64,000 bases of DNA from Coprinellus micaceus. Its lineage: Eukaryota > Basidiomycota > Agaricomycetes > Agaricales > Psathyrellaceae. Location of the stretch: contig OX596339.1 in NCBI GenBank assembly GCA_951394405.1, positions 2,294,001-2,358,000 on the forward strand, written 5' to 3'. Positions within the stretch are counted from its first letter, which is position 1. Each line of letters begins with the position of its first letter. The notes under the pieces are model-generated. The model was given only the letters and a program-made list of their open reading frames with translations, was not told the DNA's origin and searched no databases. Of this stretch, positions 32,130 to 42,037 are shown in pieces. A program made the translations under genes and the position numbers.

Positions 32130-35100
32130 GACGTAGCGATATTTCCGACGATGGCCTCTACTCAACCGATCAGACAGACGACTCAGAAGGTGAAACCTTC
32201 AATGCCCTGGTTGAATCCCCCCAAGATCATATACACCCTGACAGCGAGCATGAAGAGACGCTGGAAAAGTACAGTCACCTCAAGATTGCATCATGGAACA
32301 TTGACTGTGACCTTCCGCTCACCATAAAGGAGCCCGGTGTCGTCGACCTGATCAAATCCTGTTCACTCACGTTCTTCCAAGAGACCTCCCTCACCCTCAA
32401 AGAACACAAGTCCCTCCGCCTCCCAAAGGGGTACGACGTCATCAGCTACCCCCGCCCTGTTGTAGAATCAAACCCAAAGCACTGGGGAGGTGTAGCGGTC
32501 GTCTACCCAGCCCTGTTAGAATTTACACTTCGAGAAGACCTATCACTGCCCAAGATCATTGTCCTCGAACTCGAGGACCTCTTTGTTGTGAATGCCTATT
32601 TACCAGCCCAGAATTCGAGATGGTGGAGGTGGAGTGCGAAGAACCCCGAGGAGAAGCTGGAACAGATACTGGCGGCGTGCACATCGGAGTACGAGGGAGG
32701 AAAGCCCATTATCTTGATGGGTGACATGAATGGGAGACTAGGAGACTGGCAGCTCGACGCGGTTGGTGATCGGTACCCATGCCGTTCATCAGACCTGGAA
32801 GTCAACACACGAGGCCGGTGGATTCGCGAGGCCATCTGCTCTACCCATGACCTTTTCGTCGTCAACGGGACCTCTCTTGAAGCATCCTCCCCCGGTGCCT
32901 TCACTTCTTTCCAGAAGCGGAGATCCGAAGAGACTCGCACAGTAATTGATTATGCTCTGGTCTCGGAGACCATTGCAACCCAGGTCGTGTCATTAACCAT
33001 CTCGCGCCCAGACACCTCCTACGACCATGCACTCCTCGAGATTGAGATTGAGATCCCTAATAACCCACACCTGGTGACAACAGCAGAGAACGACCCAACA
33101 CCCGCCTTCTCTGCTTCGGATTGCATCCCACCACCAACGACGGACTTGGACTTTCTGCTGGAAGATATCCTAAGCGCGAGGATGTCAGACGAGGATGCAA
33201 CTCGAGAGTTCTATGGACCTGTGCTGGTTAATGGGTCACCAATCAACGTGTACATTGCGTCGGCTCAGGACGGGAAGGGGAGACACAGATGCGCCATAGC
33301 ACATTCAGACAAGGCGATTGAAACAATTGTGACGCTTGGGACACGACCGGATGCAGTGTACTCTGCGATCGCATATCTATCCATACATACACCATCTGAC
33401 CGTGCCCTCGTGGTCCACCTGGACATTGATTCGGTCATACGCTCCCTATGCTATGACGTCGGCCCACTCCACCTCAGAGCAAGTCTCAAGGAACCATCCC
33501 CCCTTGCTGCTGCCGCTCGATTGCTCTCTCGAAGGACAGCCCCAACATCTTTCGTCTCCGTTAATGAGAAGATCCTCAACCTCTCCCCCTGGAAGGCATG
33601 TGTACGAGCGACCAAAGGCAATCTGGATGGACTACCTCTTCCAGAATTCTCAATACCCGACGATTACCTTAACCTACTGGCGGATAACATTCAGGGAACT
33701 CCTCTCCCCGATTTCACAAAACCCAAAGTCTTTACTTCGCTTCCAGCGGTGGCTAAGGCTACCTACAGGGATCGGACGGCCCAGGAGATAATCAGGGATG
33801 CCCCAAGAGTCCCGATGCCAAACGACGTGGATCCTCACTACGATGCCCACCGAGGTCGCTATGCAAATAGGGTCAAACAGCATCGCAACCTCCAAGCGCT
33901 CGAGATGGTGAGAACACCAGGGGAGCTGTGGAGACTGAAAAGGTGGTGGACAGACCCTAAGCCTCGGCCCGACAGGGTCAGGCTTGAGACGTTCAAGGAG
34001 GACTTCCAAGAGAGAATGAACCCTCCCCCAATTCTTCCAGCATTCATGGATATGGAATTGTTCGAGAACGACCACCAACGTGCATCGATGATACCTGAGC
34101 ACACTGTGGACATATCGCCAAATCAGTCGTTCTCACGTCCATTCACGACAGAGGAAGTTGCGTGGGCCAAGAACCGCATCAAGAAGAAGCCGGCGAAGAG
34201 TGCGAGAGGCATTGATGGGGTTTCATACCGCGACCTGGTCGGCATCAGCAGCAACAAGCTGCGGGACCTTTTCAACCTGTGCATATCCCAGAACCAGATC
34301 CCAAGCTCATGGGCTTTGAGCACCCTCGTTGCAGTACCGAAACCTCGAAAGCCACTGAAGGACCCAAAGAGCTACCGTATTATCTCTCTGAACTCGTGTG
34401 TGGGGAAGGTCATGACTCTCCTTATGGATCGACGTCTAAGAGAGTTTTTCGAGTCAATTAAGCTCCTACCCGACTCGCAGAATGGATTTCGAGAGGGCTA
34501 TCGAACCAGCAATAATGCTTTCGTCCTCCGCCACTGCATCGATCGTGCTCGTGCGGAAAAGAAATGTCTGGTCGTACTCTCCATCGACCTCAAAAATGCC
34601 TTCCCTTCAACCAATCTGTCATCACTATGGGCCAAACTCGATGATGTAGGAGCTCGGGGACCAATTGTTGATTGGCTGCGTAAATTCTACCAAGTAATGA
34701 TGTATCGAGTGAAGGTGGGAGATTCCGAGGCTATTTTGATAGTACTCGGGTACTTGTACCCGGCACCCAAAGTGCCAAGCTTTTCCGCAGAATAAGACCC
34801 AGTGATCGTGGGAGCCACCTGCTAAAAATGCTATTCAAGTGATGTCCATCCAACTGGTCGCAAGTTCAATTCCCCACCAGTGCATTTTCCTTTTTTGCAG
34901 GTCCCTGGTTCAATTCCAAGTGAGCGCATTTATTTATGTTTCACAAGGTTGCGAGTTCAATTCCACCAGAGCACAATGTATTTTATTTAAGTCAACAAGT
35001 CAGGAGAAGCCGAGGAACATGCCACGCAACGCGATGGTCTACTACCCACAAGTGAATACTCGGAGGCGTTCGACTCCGCATGGGGTATCATGGCCGGCGA

Positions 35101-36529
35101 CTCGATCTCCCCTGCACTCTTCCTCGCATTTACGTACGACTTCGACCCTCCCCCCTCCATGGACGACATATCACTACAGGATGTCCACATTGTCAAGCTG
35201 GCATTCGCTGATGACGTCATATTCCTCCTCCTCACCAGCGCAAAAAGTCCCTCGATCTCGCAGATGCAGCACCGTCTGACCTGGTCTGAGGTGGAATATT
35301 GTGGAAAACGGGTCTTCCTCGAGATCAGCGCCCTCAAGTCAGTATGCTGTCTCATAGGCGCCGCACAATTACCAGAGGATAGGCTTACCATCAACAATGG
35401 ATCCCATGTCATTGAATATGTCGAGGAGTTCAGATATACCGGCGTCCACGTCTCCTCCAACATCAAGGATCCCTTCCTCCCCCACTACAAGGCCTGGTCA
35501 GCAAAAGCAAGGACCGCAGTTCACACCGTCTTCTCCACAGAAACCTTTGTCCGAAACATCCCTGTCTCAACGGGTGTCAAGCTCTACTTCGCTCTTGTGG
35601 ACCCATATCTAATCTTTGGGTGCGAAGTCGTGGTTGACGTAAACGAGAAAAGCCTGCGGTCGTACGAAAGAATCCAGCAATATTACCTGCGTCGACTACT
35701 TGGTCTCCAACCAAGGTCTCCGGTTGGAGCTCTCCATGTTTTAACAGGTATCCCGCCGATCCGCCACCGACATGTTGATCTCCAGTTACGCTATGCACGG
35801 TACGCCGTTGTCCAGCCAGAGAATCACTACGAAAACCGTGCATACCGGGATGCGATCGCTATGCACCGCCGCAGGGAACGCAGTTGGATCACCGATCTCG
35901 AAAAGGCCATGCAGAGGCTCCCTGGACATCCAATCCGACTCAGTGGGGAACTGATGGAGACTGCGGAGGGAGTTGACTTGTTACGAGAACAGGTCAGGGT
36001 ATCGTGCGCACGCTACCTTTACGAAGAGCTCGAGTCGACACGGACACCTCTCCTCAATCCAAGGTACCTCCCCATCTCCCCAGACTCCTACCAATCGGTC
36101 CTCGCGCTACGAAAGTTCCTCAGAACGATCAAAATACCAGCACACAGGGTTGCCGTGGTCCGCTTACTATGCGCTGACCACTCCCTTGCGGTTGAGCAAC
36201 TTAGACGGAAACGCAACCCCGATGGATCTAGAATCGATGCTGATTGTCGGCCTTGCCGTTACTGCGATGCACGAACCGAAACGGAAATACACGCTTTATT
36301 TAGGTGCGAGGGACCGGATGGTGGTGCTTTGATGGAAAGGAGGAAAGTATTCCTGGATCGAGTTCTCAACTTGGCAGGCCAGAGACTGCTCGCGCGATGC
36401 ACCGAGGGCGAGGATGACGATGCCATCATGGCAATTCACTCCTTTTTGGAACACGATGTGCTGGCGCCTGATTTTGCGAAATATGTATATGATGTGCTGA
36501 AGATGTTCCCTATCTCACTTACCTGTTGA
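32130..36529 (+). pseudogene. LINE A ORF2: endonuclease - RNase H-like - reverse transcriptase
   Basis: Open from after a TAA at about 32129. The APE endonuclease runs from KIASWNID (about 32270) through FFQET, LMGDMNGR and SYDHALLEIE (about 33030). A segment at about 33190-33560 resembles an RNase H fold placed before the RT. The RT spans about 34140-35300: ARGIDGVSY, YRIISLNS, QNGFREGYRT, SIDLKNAFPS, then MAGDSISPALF and LAFADDV. A 272-bp SINE-like insert splits it at 34731-35002, between the SIDLKNAFPS and MAGDSISPALF blocks. The C-terminus has CRPCRYCDARTETEIHALFRC, a CCHC knuckle usual in LINEs. Apart from the insert and the early TAA the frame is intact. Confidence 0.8.
34731..35002 (+). 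mobile_element. SINE-like insert of tandem B-box units in LINE A
   Basis: 272 bp interrupt the RT frame and are flanked by 13-bp imperfect direct repeats (GGAGATTCCGAGG at 34718 and GGAGAAGCCGAGG at 35003). The insert contains three spaced copies of a B-box-like core (AAGTTCAATTCC, TGGTTCAATTCC, GAGTTCAATTCC near 34861, 34906 and 34954), each followed by a GCATTT/GTATTTT-type tail. Two small hairpins lie at its 5' side (CGGGTACTTGTACCCG, GGCACCCAAAGTGCC). This suggests tRNA-derived, Pol III-type origin. No A box is convincing. Confidence 0.6.
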
Positions 36530-36782
36530 CCAATTAACGAGACAGTGAGTAGAAATATGGAGATAGAATCACCTCGGCGCCCTTTATGGGGCGCCCAAAA
36601 CCCAAAACCGATGTCGGCTCGCCGACCCACATCCTTAGGGAGAGGCTGACAGATTACTTAAGGTTTTCTTTGAGTCTTCGACCCAGCAATTCCGACGGAT
36701 GTTCCACACGCCAATTTTATTTGGCCGGTGTGGAAACGGCCGTTTCCCTAGTGGGACCTTGCGCCGCATAATAAGAATAAGA
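36530..36782 (+). other. LINE A 3' UTR with four hairpins
   Basis: Within 200 bp four perfect or near-perfect stems occur: GGCGCCC...GGGCGCC, GTCGGCTCGCCGAC, a long TCCACAC...GTGTGGA stem at about 36699-36732, and GAAACGGCCGTTTC. An AATAAGAATAAGAA tail follows. Such structures may be the template recognition site of the LINE reverse transcriptase. Confidence 0.55.
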
Positions 36783-36802
36783 ATAGGCAACTCGAGGCTT
36801 AC

Positions 36803-37122
36803 AGTACACCTTCTCTTCAACCGCGAGTCTGGACCAGTCGCCGTTATGACCGAACGAGGGTAAAACCCTGAACAATTCAGAGCCTGCTATGTGCTTTTCG
36901 TCGGTTTGGTATGCTACCTCGACCGCCCGGTTGAGCATCTTCTCTGCTGCCTCGAGGACCTCTGGAAGATTGAGGGCACCAGCCTGCTGAGCCTGCTGAG
37001 CCACGCTACAGATTTCCCCCATTCCCTGTAGGGTTTCTTCTTTCTTCTTTCTTCTTGCGTCGCCAGGCATTGCGTAGCGCTTCCTCTATGTCGCCAAGGC
37101 GGGTAAGATAGTCAGCACTCAT
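36803..37122 (-). pseudogene. WD40-family gene, copy 1, exon 1 (separated by transposons)
   Basis: Encodes the family's helical N-terminal region: the start MSADYLTRLGDIEEALRN at 37122, then EAAEKMLNRAVEVAYQT and LFRVLPSF. It ends ...EKVY before a strong GTAAGC donor at 36802. Intron phase (1) and the ending align with exon 1 of the intact copy (...GEGVF). The frame shifts inside an AAG/AGA-rich microsatellite (about 37038-37062). A second ATG at 37070 (MPGDARRKKK) lies in the downstream frame and could be the working start. Strand, order and phase place it as exon 1 of the gene whose exons 2-5 lie at 12538-14244. Confidence 0.75.
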
Positions 37123-37332
37123 GATGGTGCAGTGAGGTACAATGGCAGGTAAGTGACCCCACCACGCGCGTTGTAATTCAAATTCGAAGCTTCTGTCACG
37201 TTACTGTTCGATCAAGGCTGAGGGAAGGGGGCATGGTGGGGTGGTGAATGTGGACTGATAATCTACAGACCCTGAAGAAGTAATGAAAGACAGTAATGAC
37301 ACGGAAAACAGTGGCAACCGGGAGAAGAGCCA

Positions 37333-38631
37333 CTATCCCATGAGCTGTGATATGTCCGCAGGTGGGTACTTCGTTTGGGAGAACGTGATGAGCCTTGAGG
37401 GTGCGGTTAGCCTTCGGGAATGAGGGCATGCTATGATAGGGCGTACCTTTTCAGACTCTGGATGTACTTCCGACTGACTTCATCGTTGAGGACGTGGGCG
37501 ACCTGATCTGCGGAAATTTTTTCTCGAGCGGAACGTTCGTGAATACTGGAACGGCGGGTCAAAATAAGTCCAGCAAAAGCGAGGAAGCATTGCAGCGTAC
37601 CCAACCATGGTAACACCGATGGGCCATGGTGCGTTTCCAATAGACAGTCGCAAGTAAGAGTCGTTGGCCCTTTGGTATTGCCGCTGTTGCATATGGTGCA
37701 CAATTTCGGAAATTCGGGCAAGCATATCTGAGGGAAGGGACTGGTAGAGAAATAGTTAGCACGGTGGTACGGGGTACACTCCTAATATAACGACGCACTC
37801 TTGATCGGAGTTGCTTGAATAATGGCTTGAGGTACTCTGCAGACTGCATCTGAGTCGCGGCAGCAAGCTTGCCTTGCCGACTCTGTTTCACCTCCACAGG
37901 CCTCTCGTCCATACTCTCGCCCCACTCCTTCAAGATCCTCTTCAGGGCATAGTATATGATGGGGTAGAGCTTGTCCGGATCCGTCTTCACCATGTCGAGA
38001 TCCAGCAAACTCTCCCCGGAAGTGACGTCCGTCCCATCCTTCTTCTTCCCTTTGCTGCCCTTGCTGTTCGTCTCCCGCTCCGCATTCTCAACGTCCTCCA
38101 ACGCCTTCTTAAAGTCATTCTGTCCGCCCAAACGTTCGTGGTCCTTCTCCTCTATGAGTTCGAGGGCACGGAGACGCAGACGCCGGTCCTTGTCAGACTC
38201 TGCGAACAATTGGATGGGCTGGCCTTTGGCACGAAGTCGTCGAATTGTCTCTTCATTTGAGAGATTGAATTGAGACTCTTTCGGTTGTTCAGAACCACTT
38301 CTCGAGTCTTCTGGCCCAGGAGCGGGTGTGAGGGCAGGGGACTCCGATTTGGGTTCCTACTCCATCCACGGTTCAGACGCATCCCAACTGAACGAGCGGG
38401 ATATATACTTACATTCAACTTTGCAACCCTCAGCCGCTCAGTTGCAGCCTCTCTCCTCAGCTTTGCCTCTTCCTCTTCCTTCTTCCGTTTCTCCTCCTGC
38501 ACGCTTCGCTCCTGCTCCTCCTTCAGCCTCTCCAAGTCGCCCCTGCGCATGTACTTTGTAGGTCGTGCAGCCGCCGCCGGGTCCTCCAGATTCTTGCGCT
38601 TTGCGGCGATCTCTGCTTTCAGGGCGTCCAT
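37333..38631 (-). CDS. PRP18: Pre-mRNA splicing factor PRP18
   Basis: Five exons with closed phases: 38631-38413, 38356-37799, 37740-37601, 37545-37447, 37393-37333; 358 aa. The N-terminus carries the PRP4/SFM-type motif ([17 protein letters not shown]) and a Lys/Glu-rich helix. Next come [35 protein letters not shown] and the C-terminal Prp18 helical domain ending [10 protein letters not shown], as in orthologues. Prp18 acts with Slu7 in the second step of splicing, in 3' splice-site choice. It shares a 148-bp promoter region with COX6B and lies just upstream of WD40 copy 1. Confidence 0.95.
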
Positions 38632-38779
38632 GATGGTGGTCGAGGTGTGTGATGAAAGTTGGCTCCAGGCGACTCGAGGCGAGCTCAGACCACGACTTAC
38701 ATAAGCTGTTGGCATTCCGCCAAAACCCGACGCTGTTGCGCCCGTCCATCTCGCCCTCTTTCTACAACCGCAGTTCACA
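38632..38779. promoter_or_regulatory. Divergent promoter, PRP18 / COX6B
   Basis: 148 bp between the two ATGs; both promoters must overlap here. No TATA box recognised. Confidence 0.5.
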
Positions 38780-39326
38780 ATGTCTGAGGATCTTTCCAGG
38801 TGCGTAGCGTGCATTGGGACCTCCCGGAGCGAGCACTGAGGAGGCCGCAGCAAATACGTTCTGCAGACCGTTGGCTTTGATGGTGCGTTTTTCCGACACG
38901 TCTCGCGCTGGCGCGGGTTCGCTGACATTTCCGTTGATAGCCCGGTTCCCCAATACCAACCAGACCAGGAACTGGTATGTCGCTTCGAAGAGGGAAGGGG
39001 AGGGGAGGGGCATTTATTCACGCGGGTTCCCAGCTTCCAGAACTATACCGACTACTTCAAGTGCATCACCGCCAAAGGTGACGACTTTGCCCCCTGCAAG
39101 CAGTTCAAGAAGGCCTACAACTCGCTCTGCCCCAGTGCGTCGTGTTACCTCTCGAGTTTATTTTCTCCGTTCTGACCTCCATTTCCCCGTTGTCCCCCTT
39201 ACAGACGAGTGGGTGAGTGTATTCCACTATTCCCCTCCGCGCGTTCGGCTGACATTTGTTCCGCAGATTGGCAAGTGGGACGAGCAGCGCGAGGCTGGCA
39301 CCTTCCCTGCTTCCCTGGAGCCTTAG
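38780..39326 (+). CDS. COX12: Cytochrome c oxidase subunit 6B (Cox12)
   Basis: Six very short exons with closed phases: 38780-38799, 38851-38882, 38941-38974, 39034-39134, 39205-39212, 39267-39326; 84 aa. Exon 5 is only 8 nt. The product contains LQTVGFDARFPNTNQTRN and the twin-Cys signature CFQNYTDYFKC (CX9C) and CKQFKKAYNSLC (CX10C), ending DEQREAGTFPASLEP. Cox6B lies on the intermembrane-space side of complex IV and helps hold the dimer; its cysteines form disulfides through the Mia40 pathway. The length is normal for the fungal protein. Confidence 0.93.
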
Positions 39327-39489
39327 AGAGACCCTCGGACCGTTCCATTCACTGTATCTCCCCGTCCATAATATCCAATGCAACGAGCATAGAGGGACCA
39401 TCACGTGAATGACGGCGATCGCGAATTCGTTGGAGCTGCGAGTCTCTTTGGTTGTTGTCTCTCTTCTTGGATTACCGCCATCGTTCCAG

Positions 39490-40973
39490 ATGCCCGCGAC
39501 GACAGCGAACCGTGCCAAAGAGGCTGTCCGCGATGATCCTGGGAGTGAATCTAGCTCCGCGCCGGCTATCTTCAAGCACAACCAGAATGATCAGGTGAGA
39601 CTCCGACACGCTGTATAAAGCCCTCGTCGACCCTGCCTCGACCCATCTCGGTACCCCCACCACCGCGTTATCACCTATTTCTGCTTCATGGACTACGCCT
39701 GTGAACCCGCTCATTCATCCTTGCTCAATATTCAAGCAAAGGAACCCTTCAATGCCGAACCCAGCGCTGCGTCCTTGGTCGAATTCCCCATCACCCCTGA
39801 GGACCTCGTGTACTGTCGCAACCATGGCCCAGTGAGGGAGTTTGACGCCGATTCGTACATGGTGCTGGTCGATGGGTTTGTGAAGAGGGAGATGGAGTTG
39901 AAAGTGGGCGAGTTGAAGAGCCCGGGGTGGAGGAAAAAGGAGGTGGTAGCCGCATTGCAGGTGAGCCGCCGTTCCCTCTTGCAGTGCGGATGAAGACTAA
40001 CTCTCGCGTCTAGTGCGCGGGAATCAGGAGGAATGAGATGGGTGCTCACAAGCAAGTGAACGGTGTGCCGTGGCGGGACGGCGTCATCGCCAATTGTAAA
40101 TGGGCGGGCGTCTCCCTCCGCGACGTTCTTCTAGAGGCCGGGATACAGCCGCCCAACGCCACGGTAGGCGAGCATGAGGCCCAGGTACACGTGTGCTTTT
40201 CCAGCTATGCTACACTCTGTGAAGATGACAAGTACTATGGTGCCTCTATCCCCTTGGAACGCGCTCTAGACGAGGACGCTGACGTCTTGATTGCTTATGA
40301 GGTACGCGTGTTTATCCCGTGTTGTACATATACGGAACTTAATTCGGATCCCAGATGAATGGAGAGGCGCTGAGCCCTGACCATGGTGGACCCATGCGAA
40401 TAGTCGTCCCTGGTTATCTCGGAGCGCGGTGGGTCAAATGGGTGGATACGATAACGGTTTGTGCGCACGAGTCGCCGAACTTTTATCAGCAGCGAGACTA
40501 CAAGATCCTTCCTCCGGCGGTCGGTCTATTTCTTCCTCAGTGAGGCTCAGCTACTCACTGAAACATACCCTCAGATCGATACCAAGGCCAAAGCTCAGAG
40601 CGAGTGGGGTAAATACCCCTCGATGACGGCCCTGCCTATCAACTCGGTCGTCGCCTCTGTCGAGTTCATGCCCAGCTCTGCTTCCCTGCTTGTCAAGGGC
40701 TTCGCGTCCCCCGGCCTAAATGGCAATATTAAGCGAGTGGAGGTGACCATCGACGAGGGAAGTACGTGGTTCCCGGCGCAAATAACCTACCAGGAGGGAA
40801 AGTGGAGCTGGACGATTTGGGAAGCTCACTTGAGCCCAGATAATGTCGCAGTCCCTCCAACAGGGATTGTGCATAGTCGGGCGATTGATGAGCAAGGGAA
40901 CGAACAGCCGAGGGAGAGTGAGTGGAATGTGAGAGGTGTGGCGTATAATGCGTGGGGAGTCGGGAGGTGGTGA
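39490..40973 (+). CDS. Sulfite oxidase, molybdenum-cofactor type
   Basis: Exons 39490-39594, 39742-39960, 40014-40301, 40355-40519, 40575-40973; 391 aa, phases closed. Motifs: [11 protein letters not shown], the molybdopterin-binding Cys in [29 protein letters not shown], and [16 protein letters not shown], followed by the C-terminal Ig-like dimerisation domain ([10 protein letters not shown]). These define the sulfite oxidase family, which converts sulfite to sulfate. There is no cytochrome b5 domain, as in plant-type and many fungal members, and no obvious mitochondrial presequence. The acceptor of exon 2 is the least certain splice. Confidence 0.9.
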
Positions 40974-41181
40974 TCGTTTTGTCTTTTTCTTTCTTCCTTC
41001 CAGCACCCATTGTATATCAGTCCAATACTGAACACATCACTCCACCCGACCGAACAGAACCCTGAACAGACCACTGACCAGGTTTCTCTTCTCGCCGCGT
41101 GACCTTGGTCTATTACGGCTTGAAGGGTTTCTCATCTGCTCCTCATCTCAGCTACCCGATACCCCTATAGACCCCTATCCA

Positions 41182-41960
41182 ATGGGCGCTGACTATCCAT
41201 CCCGCATCTCCTAGATCCAGGTCGAGCTCTCCGGCTACGCCCAGCAGAGGCGATCGCGTCGCGTTCGACGCGCTCAAGCAAGCTGTTGGGATCAGACGAG
41301 GTGCAGCGGGCGGCTGATCAGAGTCTGCCTGAGATTCTGAAGCAGGCGGAAAGCTTGATTCACCAAGGGGTGAAACTAGCGGCATCTATGGAAGACGAAA
41401 CGAGGGTTCAGATTCGTTTGCCCACGGCGACGAACGCCCCTGGGTTGTGGCTATCCAGGAGGGTCGGAACGTGAAATGTGAGCCCTATATGAACTGAATG
41501 GCACCTCGCCGCCTGCATTGACAACGTACTCGTTGTAGCTCATCGTGTGGCCAGTTGGAATGTCTAATACGAAAAATGTAGACTCCATGTCAGAGTCGCC
41601 TCGCGGGTCAAACATCCCAGACCTCCTCCATGGTCAAATGTAACGCGCCTGGGCCCTGGACCTCATTCGTCTCGTTGTGCACGATCTGTTAAACGAATCC
41701 CACCAGCCAGTCCTCCCGTGGGCGGCACTTTGGCGCTGTCAATCTTCGAGGCGCGCGACGAGGTGTCGTTGACGTTCAGTCGGCGAAAGAGGATCGAGGG
41801 CTTGAGCATGAAGGCTCACTTTTCGACGGATTTGGATCGTTTTATTAGTTTTGCGTTGACAGTTGTCTGTGGTCTCTCAGGGTGTTTCATTTATATGGCC
41901 CCGTATACTCATGAAGGGGACCGACCTGACACCCTTGAATGCGAATTATTGGCGAATTAG
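41182..41960 (+). pseudogene. WD40-family pseudogene, copy 2 (truncated)
   Basis: Starts ATG at 41182 (MGADYPSRIS, like MSADYLTRLG of copy 1) and meets a TAG after ten codons. The N-terminal helical region then appears in shifting frames (RVAFDALKQAVG; SDEVQRAADQSLPEILKQAE, then SLIHQG; DSFAHGDERPW). A decayed intron follows, then the start of exon 3 (SRCARS, GTLALSIFEARDEV) at about 41628-41780. Similarity ends there and the WD40 repeats are gone. At least two frameshifts, one stop and a 3' truncation make it non-functional. It lies just 5' of the NACHT gene. Confidence 0.82.
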
Positions 41961-42037
41961 CGCCCGCACAGCCTCCTCGGTGATGGGAGAATGACAAGCA
42001 TCGTCACGCAGGCAAAGCGTGCTTGCACTCCTCCTCC

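Larger units (their letters stand above)
14295..36782 (+). mobile_element. LINE A: APE-type LINE, split by later insertions
   Basis: A non-LTR retrotransposon of about 5.2 kb once LINE B and a SINE-like insert are removed. It has the end of an ORF1, an ORF2 with APE endonuclease, reverse transcriptase and a C-terminal CCHC knuckle, a hairpin-rich 3' UTR and a short TAAGAA-type tail at 36771-36784. It sits inside intron 1 of the WD40 gene in the opposite orientation. Its 5' end is truncated within ORF1: the reading frame is open right after a TAG at 14291 and no initiating ATG precedes it. The only candidate TSD is ATAGG (14290-14294 and 36783-36787), short for a LINE, so the exact ends are provisional. 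Confidence 0.75.
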
